From Desulfonema limicola (GTDB lineage: Bacteria; Desulfobacterota; Desulfobacteria; Desulfobacterales; DYRC01): a stretch of 14,152 bases of DNA. Made by a program: the position numbers and the translations under genes. The notes beneath the pieces are model-generated. The model worked only from the letters and a program-made list of their open reading frames with translations, had not been told where the DNA came from and did not search any database. Shown piece after piece: positions 1 through 5,024 of the stretch. Position 1 is the first letter of the stretch; each line of letters opens with the position of its first letter. The stretch lies in the NCBI GenBank assembly GCA_020718925.1, contig DYRC01000072.1, positions 1 through 14,152 on the forward strand, written 5' to 3'.

Positions 1-30
1 TCCTTTCAGGGGAGGGGCCGGGGGAGGGGT
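1..30. repeat. GC-rich repeat, copy A (cut by window edge)
   Basis: A purine-rich tract (core CCTTTCAGGGGAGGG, then CCGGGGGAGGGG) that is nearly identical to positions 1560-1588 and is the reverse complement of the type at 1501-1537. It lies inside the open frame of the histidine kinase and encodes its last visible residues. The left boundary cannot be seen. Confidence 0.8.
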
Positions 31-1465
31 GCTTTGATAGCGAATCGGTATAAACAGCGGTGTTTCGGCGGTCATTATCCAACCCCCTTCTGATAGTCAT
101 GCCGATTTTTTTCAGGGTATAGGGCTTGCTGACAAACGCGGTTATGCCAAGACTTAATGCGATTTTCAGCTTCTCATTTTCCAAAAGACCGCTGGCAATA
201 ATGGCTTTCTGTTTGGGGTAGTTTTTGATGATTTTTTGATATGTTTCAATGCCATCGTTGTCAGGCATCATCATATCCAGAATAATCATATCCACCGGAT
301 GCTGCTTCAGATAGGTGAGGGCAGCCTGTCCGCTGTCAACGGCTGCTGCGTCATATCCCAATGTTCTGAGCATTTCACAGGCAATATCCCGCTGATCTTC
401 CATATCATCCACAATCAGGATTTTTTCATCCCCCATATACGATTGTATCGGAATATCAGATTTTTTTACAGATAACCGGTGTTGCGTTGCCGGAAAATAC
501 AGATCAAAGCTCGTTCCTTTTCCTAACTCGCTGTGAACATCAATATATCCTTTATGATCTTTGACCGTCTCCCAGATAATGGTCGTTCCTAGTCCGGTTC
601 CGCTTTTTCCCATAATTTTTCTGCTGTAAAACGGCACGAATATCTGTTTGAGATCATCTTGGGAAATCCCCATGCCGGTATCAGACACGCTCAATACGAC
701 ATAATCTCCTTTTTCAATGATGATACCGCCATATCCCCTGACAGTTCTGTCAATGTGTCTGTTTTCAGCACTCACAACAACTTCTCCGCTGTCATTCACA
801 GCTTCTGCGGCATTGAAAAACAGGTTCATCAGCGTTTTGGACAGATGAAGCGGAGAACCGATGATATTTTTCAAATCATCGTTTGTCTGAATCTTAAATC
901 GGACGTTGGGATGAAGCAGTTTCAATCTTTCACATTCAGGAGATACGGCACATTCTGATATGATATGGTTCAGATTCACAATGTCGTCAGTTACAGCGCC
1001 TCTTCGGACAAGCGTCATCATATCCTGAACAATCGCGCCGGCTTTTTCTCCGGATGCTTTTATTCGGATCAGCTTTTGTCTGAAGGGGCTGTCAGCGGGA
1101 AGCATCATCAGGATCATTTCAGGATAAGACACAATCCCGCTTAATACATTATTCAAATCATGCGCCACCCCGGCAGCAATCATTCCGATCAGTTTCATTT
1201 TCTCCGACGTCCTAAGCTCGGCTTCTATCTGCTGTCGTTCAGAAATTTGCCGGGCAATGACGAATTTTTCCAGAACCGCCAGAAGAAGTATTAGAAATAT
1301 AAGAACAATTCCGAACAAAGAGCCGCAATAGTATCTCAGAATATGTTGTCCCTGAAGGCTGATATAGCCTTTGATCACAAAAAATTCAAAAATACCGATC
1401 AGTGAAATTATCATTATCAGAAAGATAAGCCCGATAATGGTAAATGTCGTTTGGCGAATGCTCAT
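1..1465 (-). CDS. Hybrid sensor histidine kinase with C-terminal receiver domain (3' end outside window)
   Basis: Two-component kinase, at least 488 residues, open to the left edge. Two hydrophobic segments (about residues 8-30 and 46-70) enclose a very short loop, so there is no sizeable extracytoplasmic sensor domain. A HisKA-type H-box AGVAHDLNN follows, with the phospho-acceptor His at 102. Then come an N-box (LMNLFFNAAEAV, about 212-223), a G1 box SDTGMGI (261-267) and a G2 box GTGLGT (289-294) of the HATPase domain. A receiver domain spans about 348-462, with acidic pair D353/D354, phospho-acceptor D397 and K447. Start ATG at 1465 is preceded by AAGGA. It is divergent from the heptosyltransferase gene. 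No output domain is visible, so it would phosphorylate a partner not seen here. The last residues read (HPSPGPSPER) come from the repeat at 1-30, not from a kinase or receiver fold. Family is certain; the signal and partner are unknown. Confidence 0.93.
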   Translation of the reverse strand, partial: MSIRQTTFTIIGLIFLIMIISLIGIFEFFVIKGYISLQGQHILRYYCGSLFGIVLIFLILLLAVLEKFVIARQISERQQIEAELRTSEKMKLIGMIAAGVAHDLNNVLSGIVSYPEMILMMLPADSPFRQKLIRIKASGEKAGAIVQDMMTLVRRGAVTDDIVNLNHIISECAVSPECERLKLLHPNVRFKIQTNDDLKNIIGSPLHLSKTLMNLFFNAAEAVNDSGEVVVSAENRHIDRTVRGYGGIIIEKGDYVVLSVSDTGMGISQDDLKQIFVPFYSRKIMGKSGTGLGTTIIWETVKDHKGYIDVHSELGKGTSFDLYFPATQHRLSVKKSDIPIQSYMGDEKILIVDDMEDQRDIACEMLRTLGYDAAAVDSGQAALTYLKQHPVDMIILDMMMPDNDGIETYQKIIKNYPKQKAIIASGLLENEKLKIALSLGITAFVSKPYTLKKIGMTIRRGLDNDRRNTAVYTDSLSKHPSPGPSPER

Positions 1466-1500
1466 GCGGCTGTTTTTCCTTAAATTGAAGTTAAATTTAC

Positions 1501-1590
1501 CTAACCCCCCGGCCCCCTTCCCTGAAAGGGAAGGGGGAGACATCGGAAAACTCCCCTCTCCTTTCAGGGGAGGGTCCGGGGGAGGGTTGA
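1501..1590. repeat. Inverted pair of the GC-rich repeat (copies B and C)
   Basis: Copy B (about 1503-1537) and copy C (about 1551-1588) are imperfect inverted copies separated by a short AT-richer spacer. Copy B alone forms a hairpin with an 11-bp perfect stem (1513-1523 with 1527-1537) and a GAA loop. Copy C can form a 7-bp stem (1551-1557 with 1566-1572). The pair sits between two divergent genes. Neither hairpin is followed by a T run, so a terminator role is unlikely. Similar GC-rich intergenic repeats, often mis-translated as Pro/Glu/Arg-rich peptides, are common in many bacterial genomes; whether this exact family is described I cannot tell. Confidence 0.8.
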
Positions 1591-1629
1591 ATTATAGAAC
1601 ATTCAGAAGCCCGGAATCAAGCGTTGAAT

Positions 1630-1638
1630 TGATATAAT
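1630..1638 (+). promoter_or_regulatory. Extended -10 promoter for the heptosyltransferase gene
   Basis: TGATATAAT is a perfect TGnTATAAT extended -10 element. No good -35 hexamer lies 16-18 nt upstream, which is usual for extended -10 promoters. Transcription would start near 1645, giving a leader of about 37 nt to the ATG at 1682. This makes the in-frame ATG at 1643 too close to the transcription start to be used. Confidence 0.55.
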
Positions 1639-1681
1639 TTTCATGCTATGGACATATTCGCAAATTGAGAGGGGTTTGTCT

Positions 1682-2770
1682 ATGAATATTCTTATCGTGA
1701 AATTATCTGCTATCGGAGACGTGATTCACACGCTCCCGGCGCTCAATGCCATCCGAAGGCATTATCCGAAAGCACATATTACATGGCTTGTGGAAGAAGC
1801 TGCATATCCTTTAGTGGCAAATCATCCGGCATTGGACAGAGTGCTGCTGTCAAAACGTAAACAATGGGTTAAAGACCTTGCATTCAAAGAAATAGTCGGT
1901 TTTATCCATCAACTCCGCGATACCCGTTATGATATTATTCTTGATTTTCAATCGCTTTTAAAAAGCGGCGTGTTGGTTGCTCTGGCGCGGGGAACGCGTA
2001 AAATCGGCTTTGATAAAGGCATGGAACACGCCGAATGCAGCCATATTTTTTTAAATGAACGAATCGCGCCGGTTTCAATGGAACTTCATGCCCTGCTGCG
2101 ATATATGCGGCTGCTTGTACCGTTGGGAATCGAATCAGATCACATCGAATATCGCCTGCCGATTCAGGACAGAGATCGCCAGACAGCAGAAGAACTTCTC
2201 ACTTCTCACTTCTCACTTCTCACTTCTCACTTAATCGCCATTAATCCGGTGACAAAATGGGAGACCAAGCTTTGGCAGAATGAAAAGTTCGCGCACCTTG
2301 CCGATTTGCTGATTGACAAATATCAGGCAAATGTTTTTTTCACCGGCGCCGCTGAAGATTTTCAGATTATTGAAGATATTCAATCTCAGATGAAGTACGC
2401 ATCGCTTAATGTTGCAGGTAAGACAAGTCTGATGGAATTGGCGGCGTTGTATGAAAAAGCCGATGTTCTGATAAGCACAGATACAGGTCCGATGCACTTG
2501 GGCGCGGCAGTCGGCATTCCGGTGGTGGCATTGTTCGGACCGACCGCGCCCTGGCGAACCGGACCTTTCGGGCTGGGGCATCAGATAATTCGCTCTTCTC
2601 AAGCCTGTTCTCCGTGCTTTAAGCGGAAATGTCCGACCATGACGTGCATGAACGAAATTTTGCCGGAACAGGTTGCGGCTGCTGTGGAAAAGGTGTTATC
2701 GGTGAATATTCTCTGTCATGCCCGCAAAAAAGTTGGCGTCTCTTTCAATGATATTGCAGAAATCTTCTAA
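1682..2770 (+). CDS. waaC: Lipopolysaccharide heptosyltransferase I-like glycosyltransferase (GT9)
   Basis: GT9-family enzyme expected to transfer L,D-heptose from ADP-heptose to the Kdo-lipid A inner core at the cytoplasmic face of the inner membrane. It has 362 residues. The N-terminal Rossmann half opens with LIVKLSAIGDVIHTLPAL (4-21) and WLVEEA (35-40), resembling WaaC more than WaaF. The C-terminal half has KWETKLW (192-198) and the nucleotide-sugar motif STDTGPMHLGAAVGIPVVAL (265-284) followed by FGPTAPWRTGP. The start at 1682 is preferred over the in-frame ATG at 1643 because the family motif begins at once and GAGAGGGG precedes it. Odd points: a 7-nt tandem repeat encodes residues 171-183 at the interdomain junction, and the last 24 or so residues are antisense to the bestrophin-like gene and do not look like a GT9 end. 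The exact acceptor (WaaC versus another heptosyltransferase) is inferred. Confidence 0.9.
   Translation: MNILIVKLSAIGDVIHTLPALNAIRRHYPKAHITWLVEEAAYPLVANHPALDRVLLSKRKQWVKDLAFKEIVGFIHQLRDTRYDIILDFQSLLKSGVLVALARGTRKIGFDKGMEHAECSHIFLNERIAPVSMELHALLRYMRLLVPLGIESDHIEYRLPIQDRDRQTAEELLTSHFSLLTSHLIAINPVTKWETKLWQNEKFAHLADLLIDKYQANVFFTGAAEDFQIIEDIQSQMKYASLNVAGKTSLMELAALYEKADVLISTDTGPMHLGAAVGIPVVALFGPTAPWRTGPFGLGHQIIRSSQACSPCFKRKCPTMTCMNEILPEQVAAAVEKVLSVNILCHARKKVGVSFNDIAEIF
2194..2232 (+). repeat. Heptanucleotide tandem repeat (ACTTCTC)x5 inside the GT9 gene
   Basis: Five perfect consecutive copies of ACTTCTC (2194-2228) plus a partial sixth. In the gene's frame they encode LLTSHFSLLTSH, a 7-residue period. 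Because 7 is not a multiple of 3, adding or losing one copy shifts frame. Reading on from the tract, loss of one copy meets TAA at 2232-2234 and gain of one copy meets TAA at 2242-2244. Either change would truncate the enzyme after its N-terminal half. Confidence 0.92.
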
Positions 2771-3565
2771 GGGAAGGTCGTTGGGATCGGTTCCGAAAGG
2801 GTCTTCGATTTCCACGCCTGCGGACTCAATGCCCATCAGCCCGAATGAAATGATGCCGGATGCGACAACCCCCATCCAGCCTGCCACAGAAATCAGAACA
2901 ATGGGAAGCGTCATCAGATAGATAAATAATAATTGACTGATATGCGCCGCATGACAAAATGGGATCGGCGTGTTCAGAATCCGCTCACACACGCCCTGAT
3001 TATTGAGCATCTCGGAAACCTGCGCTTCCATCACCACCACATGGTTGATCGGAAGCCCTTTGATTTTCTGTTCGTGTATCCAACTGCTTAACCAGAAACC
3101 GAGCGATACCGGCACATTGTCCGAGTCAGAAATCTGAGCCAATTTTTCAGCCGCCATGTATTTTGCCAGTTCTTCTTCCGAATATTCGCCTCTGAGATGA
3201 TTTTTCAAGGCTCTGACATACGCTGAAATCAGTTTTGCCAACTCGGCCCCGGATGTGGTGTACATCGCGCCCAATCTTGACATATTGCGGCAGGCATTGA
3301 TGATAGTTCCCCATGCTTTCCGCCCCTCCCAATACCGATCATACGAGGAGTTGTTGCGGAATACCAATAAAAGCCCCAGCGCCATTCCCAGCAGATTGTG
3401 TCCCAAAGGCTCAATTTTCGGAAGTTTTGCAATATATAGCGAATACGCCTCCAGCACCAATGCCCAATATACGATAAACGTAAGACGGGGCAAAATAGTT
3501 CTCAGGCTCGTCCCTTTATAAGAAAAAACGACGCGCGTCCAGCTTTTGGTATCATATTTTATCAT
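2696..3565 (-). CDS. Bestrophin-like (UPF0187/YneE family) membrane channel protein
   Basis: Bacterial bestrophin homologue of 289 residues, close to the family's usual length. Family members are pentameric ion channels of the inner membrane; a characterised bacterial one is cation-selective, but the ion here cannot be read from sequence. Seen: hydrophobic segment at 26-46; the signature FRNNSSYDRYWEGRKAWG (69-86); hydrophobic hairpin at about 211-245; and the conserved acidic stretch GIESAGVEIEDPFG (245-258) with NDLPLEDF after it. GAGGAG and AAGGA stand upstream of the ATG at 3565, 26 nt after the PilZ stop, so it is probably the last gene of the four-gene minus-strand group. Its final 75 nt overlap the convergent GT9 gene. 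The bestrophin C-terminus looks family-typical, so the overlap is more likely a GT9 extension. Confidence 0.88.
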   Translation of the reverse strand: MIKYDTKSWTRVVFSYKGTSLRTILPRLTFIVYWALVLEAYSLYIAKLPKIEPLGHNLLGMALGLLLVFRNNSSYDRYWEGRKAWGTIINACRNMSRLGAMYTTSGAELAKLISAYVRALKNHLRGEYSEEELAKYMAAEKLAQISDSDNVPVSLGFWLSSWIHEQKIKGLPINHVVVMEAQVSEMLNNQGVCERILNTPIPFCHAAHISQLLFIYLMTLPIVLISVAGWMGVVASGIISFGLMGIESAGVEIEDPFGTDPNDLPLEDFCNIIERDANFFAGMTENIHR

Positions 3566-3591
3566 AATCCTTTGAAATCTCCTCTAAAATA

Positions 3592-3936
3592 TCAGTCCCG
3601 AAAAGAATATTCCTGCATCAGTTCTCTGAGGATTTTACCGTCTTTTTCCGAAATTCCGATCAGTTCACATCCGATGGTGTAAAAATTCGGATTGATATCC
3701 CGCTTGCACCAACTGCTTTTAACATCTAATGCGATTTCGTTTTTCGCATCCATCTCTTCAGGTAAAGTCATTTTCAATTCCATAACAATGCCCGATTCAA
3801 GCGGCTGCTCACAAATCATATTGATTCCGTGAACCGTGAGGTCTGCCAGATGTCCGGCAATCTCAAGCGTATTCCGGTCATAAATTTTGAGATAATACAC
3901 CAATCGTTTTCGTTTCAATCTTCTTCGTTCCGGCAT
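3592..3936 (-). CDS. PilZ-domain protein (putative c-di-GMP receptor)
   Basis: Small protein of 114 residues made of a single PilZ domain. The N-terminal arginine-rich stretch ERRRLKRKR (3-11) fits the RxxxR c-di-GMP contact. ADLTVHGI (31-38) matches the second motif (D/N)xSxxG with Thr in place of Ser. The rest is predicted beta strands plus a C-terminal helix. The ATG at 3936 is chosen over an in-frame ATG at 4047: the longer version would begin inside the dodecin gene, would translate through the hairpin at 3961-3991, and its extra 37 residues resemble nothing. It lies 91 nt downstream of dodecin and 26 nt upstream of the bestrophin-like gene. Which process it controls (motility, exopolysaccharide, other) cannot be inferred from these neighbours. 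The Thr substitution leaves ligand binding uncertain. Confidence 0.75.
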   Translation of the reverse strand: MPERRRLKRKRLVYYLKIYDRNTLEIAGHLADLTVHGINMICEQPLESGIVMELKMTLPEEMDAKNEIALDVKSSWCKRDINPNFYTIGCELIGISEKDGKILRELMQEYSFRD

Positions 3937-3960
3937 AATAATACTCTTAAAATGTTTTTT

Positions 3961-3991
3961 GACGGACAGCCTTAACGCCCGACTGTCCGTC
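3961..3991. other. Hairpin in the dodecin-PilZ intergenic region
   Basis: Perfect 9-bp inverted repeat GACGGACAG (3961-3969) / CTGTCCGTC (3983-3991) with a 13-nt loop, 36 nt after the dodecin stop on the minus strand. In the minus direction it is followed by an A run rather than a T run, so it is not a canonical intrinsic terminator. It could stabilise the 3' end of the dodecin message or uncouple dodecin from PilZ expression. Confidence 0.5.
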
Positions 3992-4027
3992 GGTAAGATG
4001 TTATGCGTCAGACAGACCGCCGCTGCT

Positions 4028-4246
4028 TCAGTCTTCTTCTTTACCATATTTAAAGGAAAGACTTACTCTGGCGCGATAGGCAGTCACTTTGCCGTTTTCT
4101 ACCTTCATGTCCAGTTTGCTGATTTCTGCAACTCTGAGGTTTTTAAGTGTTTTACCTGCGGTTTCTACGGCATTTTTTGCAGCGTCTTCCCAAGATTTGT
4201 CGCTGCTGCCCACCAATTCGATCACTTTGTACACACTTTCGGACAT
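4028..4246 (-). CDS. Dodecin family flavin-binding protein
   Basis: Dodecin of 72 residues, the normal size. Members assemble as hollow cytoplasmic dodecamers that bind flavins (riboflavin, FMN or FAD) and are thought to buffer or store them. Family features: VYKVIELVGSS at the N-terminus, SWEDAAKNAV with the flavin-stacking Trp, the LRVAEISKLDMKVENGKV strand pair, and a closing RVSLSFKY strand. The start at 4246 is clear: AAGGAGAG lies just upstream, and the in-frame upstream ATG at 4291 adds 15 residues with no family counterpart. It sits 59 nt after the glycine-zipper gene and probably shares its transcript. Confidence 0.94.
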   Translation of the reverse strand: MSESVYKVIELVGSSDKSWEDAAKNAVETAGKTLKNLRVAEISKLDMKVENGKVTAYRARVSLSFKYGKEED

Positions 4247-4305
4247 ACTTTCTCTCCTTATGAATGTTAAGTTTTTAAGAACACCGGACATGCCGGACTG
4301 AACGC

Positions 4306-4737
4306 TTAGTATTCCTGTGTATAACGATTTCCCTCACAGATTTCTTCTACGGTTTCTCTCACCAGTCTGCCGCTTTCCCATACGCGCTTGGTAATTGTGC
4401 GGCATCCGCGATGCTGATCATATCGTCCGGGAATAGCTTCCAATGCCGCGCCCCGGTTGTCATAATACACCACCCGCTTGCTGGTTGCGGCTGCTTCTCT
4501 GCCTGCCTGATGGCTCTGGTCTATCGCATTGCCTGTAATTGTTCCTATCAGCATCCCTAGTCCGGTTCCCAGCAGCGTGGATCGGGTATTATGTCCGAGT
4601 GCCTGTCCGGCAAGTGCGCCCAGCCCGGCACCCAGTACCGCGCCTTTCTGCGTATTATAGCGATCCTCCGGAACCGCACAGGAATATATTACAGATGCAA
4701 ATGACATTGTCACGAACATCATAAAAATTTTCTTCAT
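4306..4737 (-). CDS. Glycine-zipper 2TM-domain envelope protein, probable lipoprotein
   Basis: Envelope protein of 143 residues with an N-terminal signal sequence ending in VIYSC (Cys20). This is a plausible but imperfect lipobox, because Tyr occupies the -2 position. A glycine-zipper double membrane-spanning motif covers about 32-73 (GAVLGAGLGALAG and GTGLGMLIGTITGNAID), as in 17-kDa surface-antigen and SlyB-like outer-membrane lipoproteins. The C-terminal half is polar, with two Cys (about 111 and 134) flanking TKRVWESGRLVRETVEEI. A strong AAGGAGG ribosome site precedes the ATG. It is the first gene of the minus-strand group and is divergent from feoB. A structural or stress-related role in the outer envelope is inferred from the family only. 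Confidence 0.82.
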   Translation of the reverse strand: MKKIFMMFVTMSFASVIYSCAVPEDRYNTQKGAVLGAGLGALAGQALGHNTRSTLLGTGLGMLIGTITGNAIDQSHQAGREAAATSKRVVYYDNRGAALEAIPGRYDQHRGCRTITKRVWESGRLVRETVEEICEGNRYTQEY

Positions 4738-4766
4738 ATAGCCTCCTTATTTATTTAATAAAAATG

Positions 4767-4795
4767 TTTTTACACTATTTTTGATTATCTTTCAA
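4767..4795 (-). promoter_or_regulatory. Predicted sigma70-type promoter for the minus-strand group
   Basis: On the minus strand, TTGAAA (4795-4790) and TAAAAA (4772-4767) are separated by 17 nt, with TG just upstream of the -10. They match consensus at 5/6 and 4/6 positions. The start site would fall about 20-25 nt before the glycine-zipper ATG, leaving room for the AAGGAGG ribosome site. Prediction only. Confidence 0.4.
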
Positions 4796-4859
4796 TAATT
4801 AATTTTACTTTGTCAGATTATGCTGAAAATCAGCAGGTTTTAGAAAATCCGACTTGATC

Positions 4860-4900
4860 ATTTCAATCTTTCACAACGCTCTGAGTTTTCCGATTGAAAT
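4860..4900. promoter_or_regulatory. Inverted repeat upstream of feoB, possible operator
   Basis: ATTTCAATC (4860-4868) and GATTGAAAT (4892-4900) are perfect 9-bp inverted half-sites whose centres are 32 bp apart, about three helical turns. A further TTTCAAT lies at 4790-4796. The region 4738-5024 has no gene. It also holds two small hairpins, TGCTGA-AAA-TCAGCA (4821-4835) and CTGCT-TTTC-AGCAG (4982-4995), the latter in the predicted feoB leader. The regulator is unknown, and the half-sites do not look like a Fur box. Confidence 0.3.
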
Positions 4901-4946
4901 CGTTTATCTCTTTGTCATCTCCCTTCTGATTCTCTCGGCTTTTTTA

Positions 4947-4975
4947 TTGACATCGGCGCGGATTATGAGCATATT
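4947..4975 (+). promoter_or_regulatory. Predicted sigma70-type promoter for feoB
   Basis: A perfect -35 hexamer TTGACA (4947-4952) is followed 17 nt later by CATATT (4970-4975, 4/6 match), with TATTAA overlapping just downstream. It predicts a start near 4982 and a leader of about 43 nt. The ribosome site before the feoB ATG is weak. Prediction only. Confidence 0.4.
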
Positions 4976-5024
4976 AACACTCTGCTTTTCAGCAGCATAA
5001 ACTTGACAGAACGCGAGACCGATC

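Noticed and set aside
1513..1537. GC-rich hairpin as an intrinsic terminator
   Set aside because: It lies between two divergent gene starts and has no T run after it on either strand, so it is better explained as part of the repeat.
1371..1637. Plus-strand open frame with a Pro/Glu/Arg/Gly-rich middle
   Set aside because: It is antisense to the kinase 5' end and then reads through the inverted GC-rich repeats; the peptide pattern is that of translated repeat DNA, with no domain and no ribosome site.
3937..4047. Longer PilZ protein starting at 4047
   Set aside because: It would start inside the dodecin gene and translate the hairpin; the added residues are not PilZ-like and the ATG at 3936 has a usable upstream AAGAG.
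4257..4305. CCGG-ACATG-CCGG hairpin between the glycine-zipper and dodecin genes
   Set aside because: Only a 4-bp stem with no T run directly after it; likely chance.
4781..4800. Possible Fur box near feoB (GATAAT-like half-site on the minus strand)
   Set aside because: Only a half-site resembles the GATAATGATAATCATTATC consensus; the remainder does not fit and it lies nearer the opposing gene.
4860..4900. CRISPR-repeat-like ATTTCAATC / GATTGAAAT ends
   Set aside because: A single inverted pair without direct repeats of constant spacing, spacers or cas genes.
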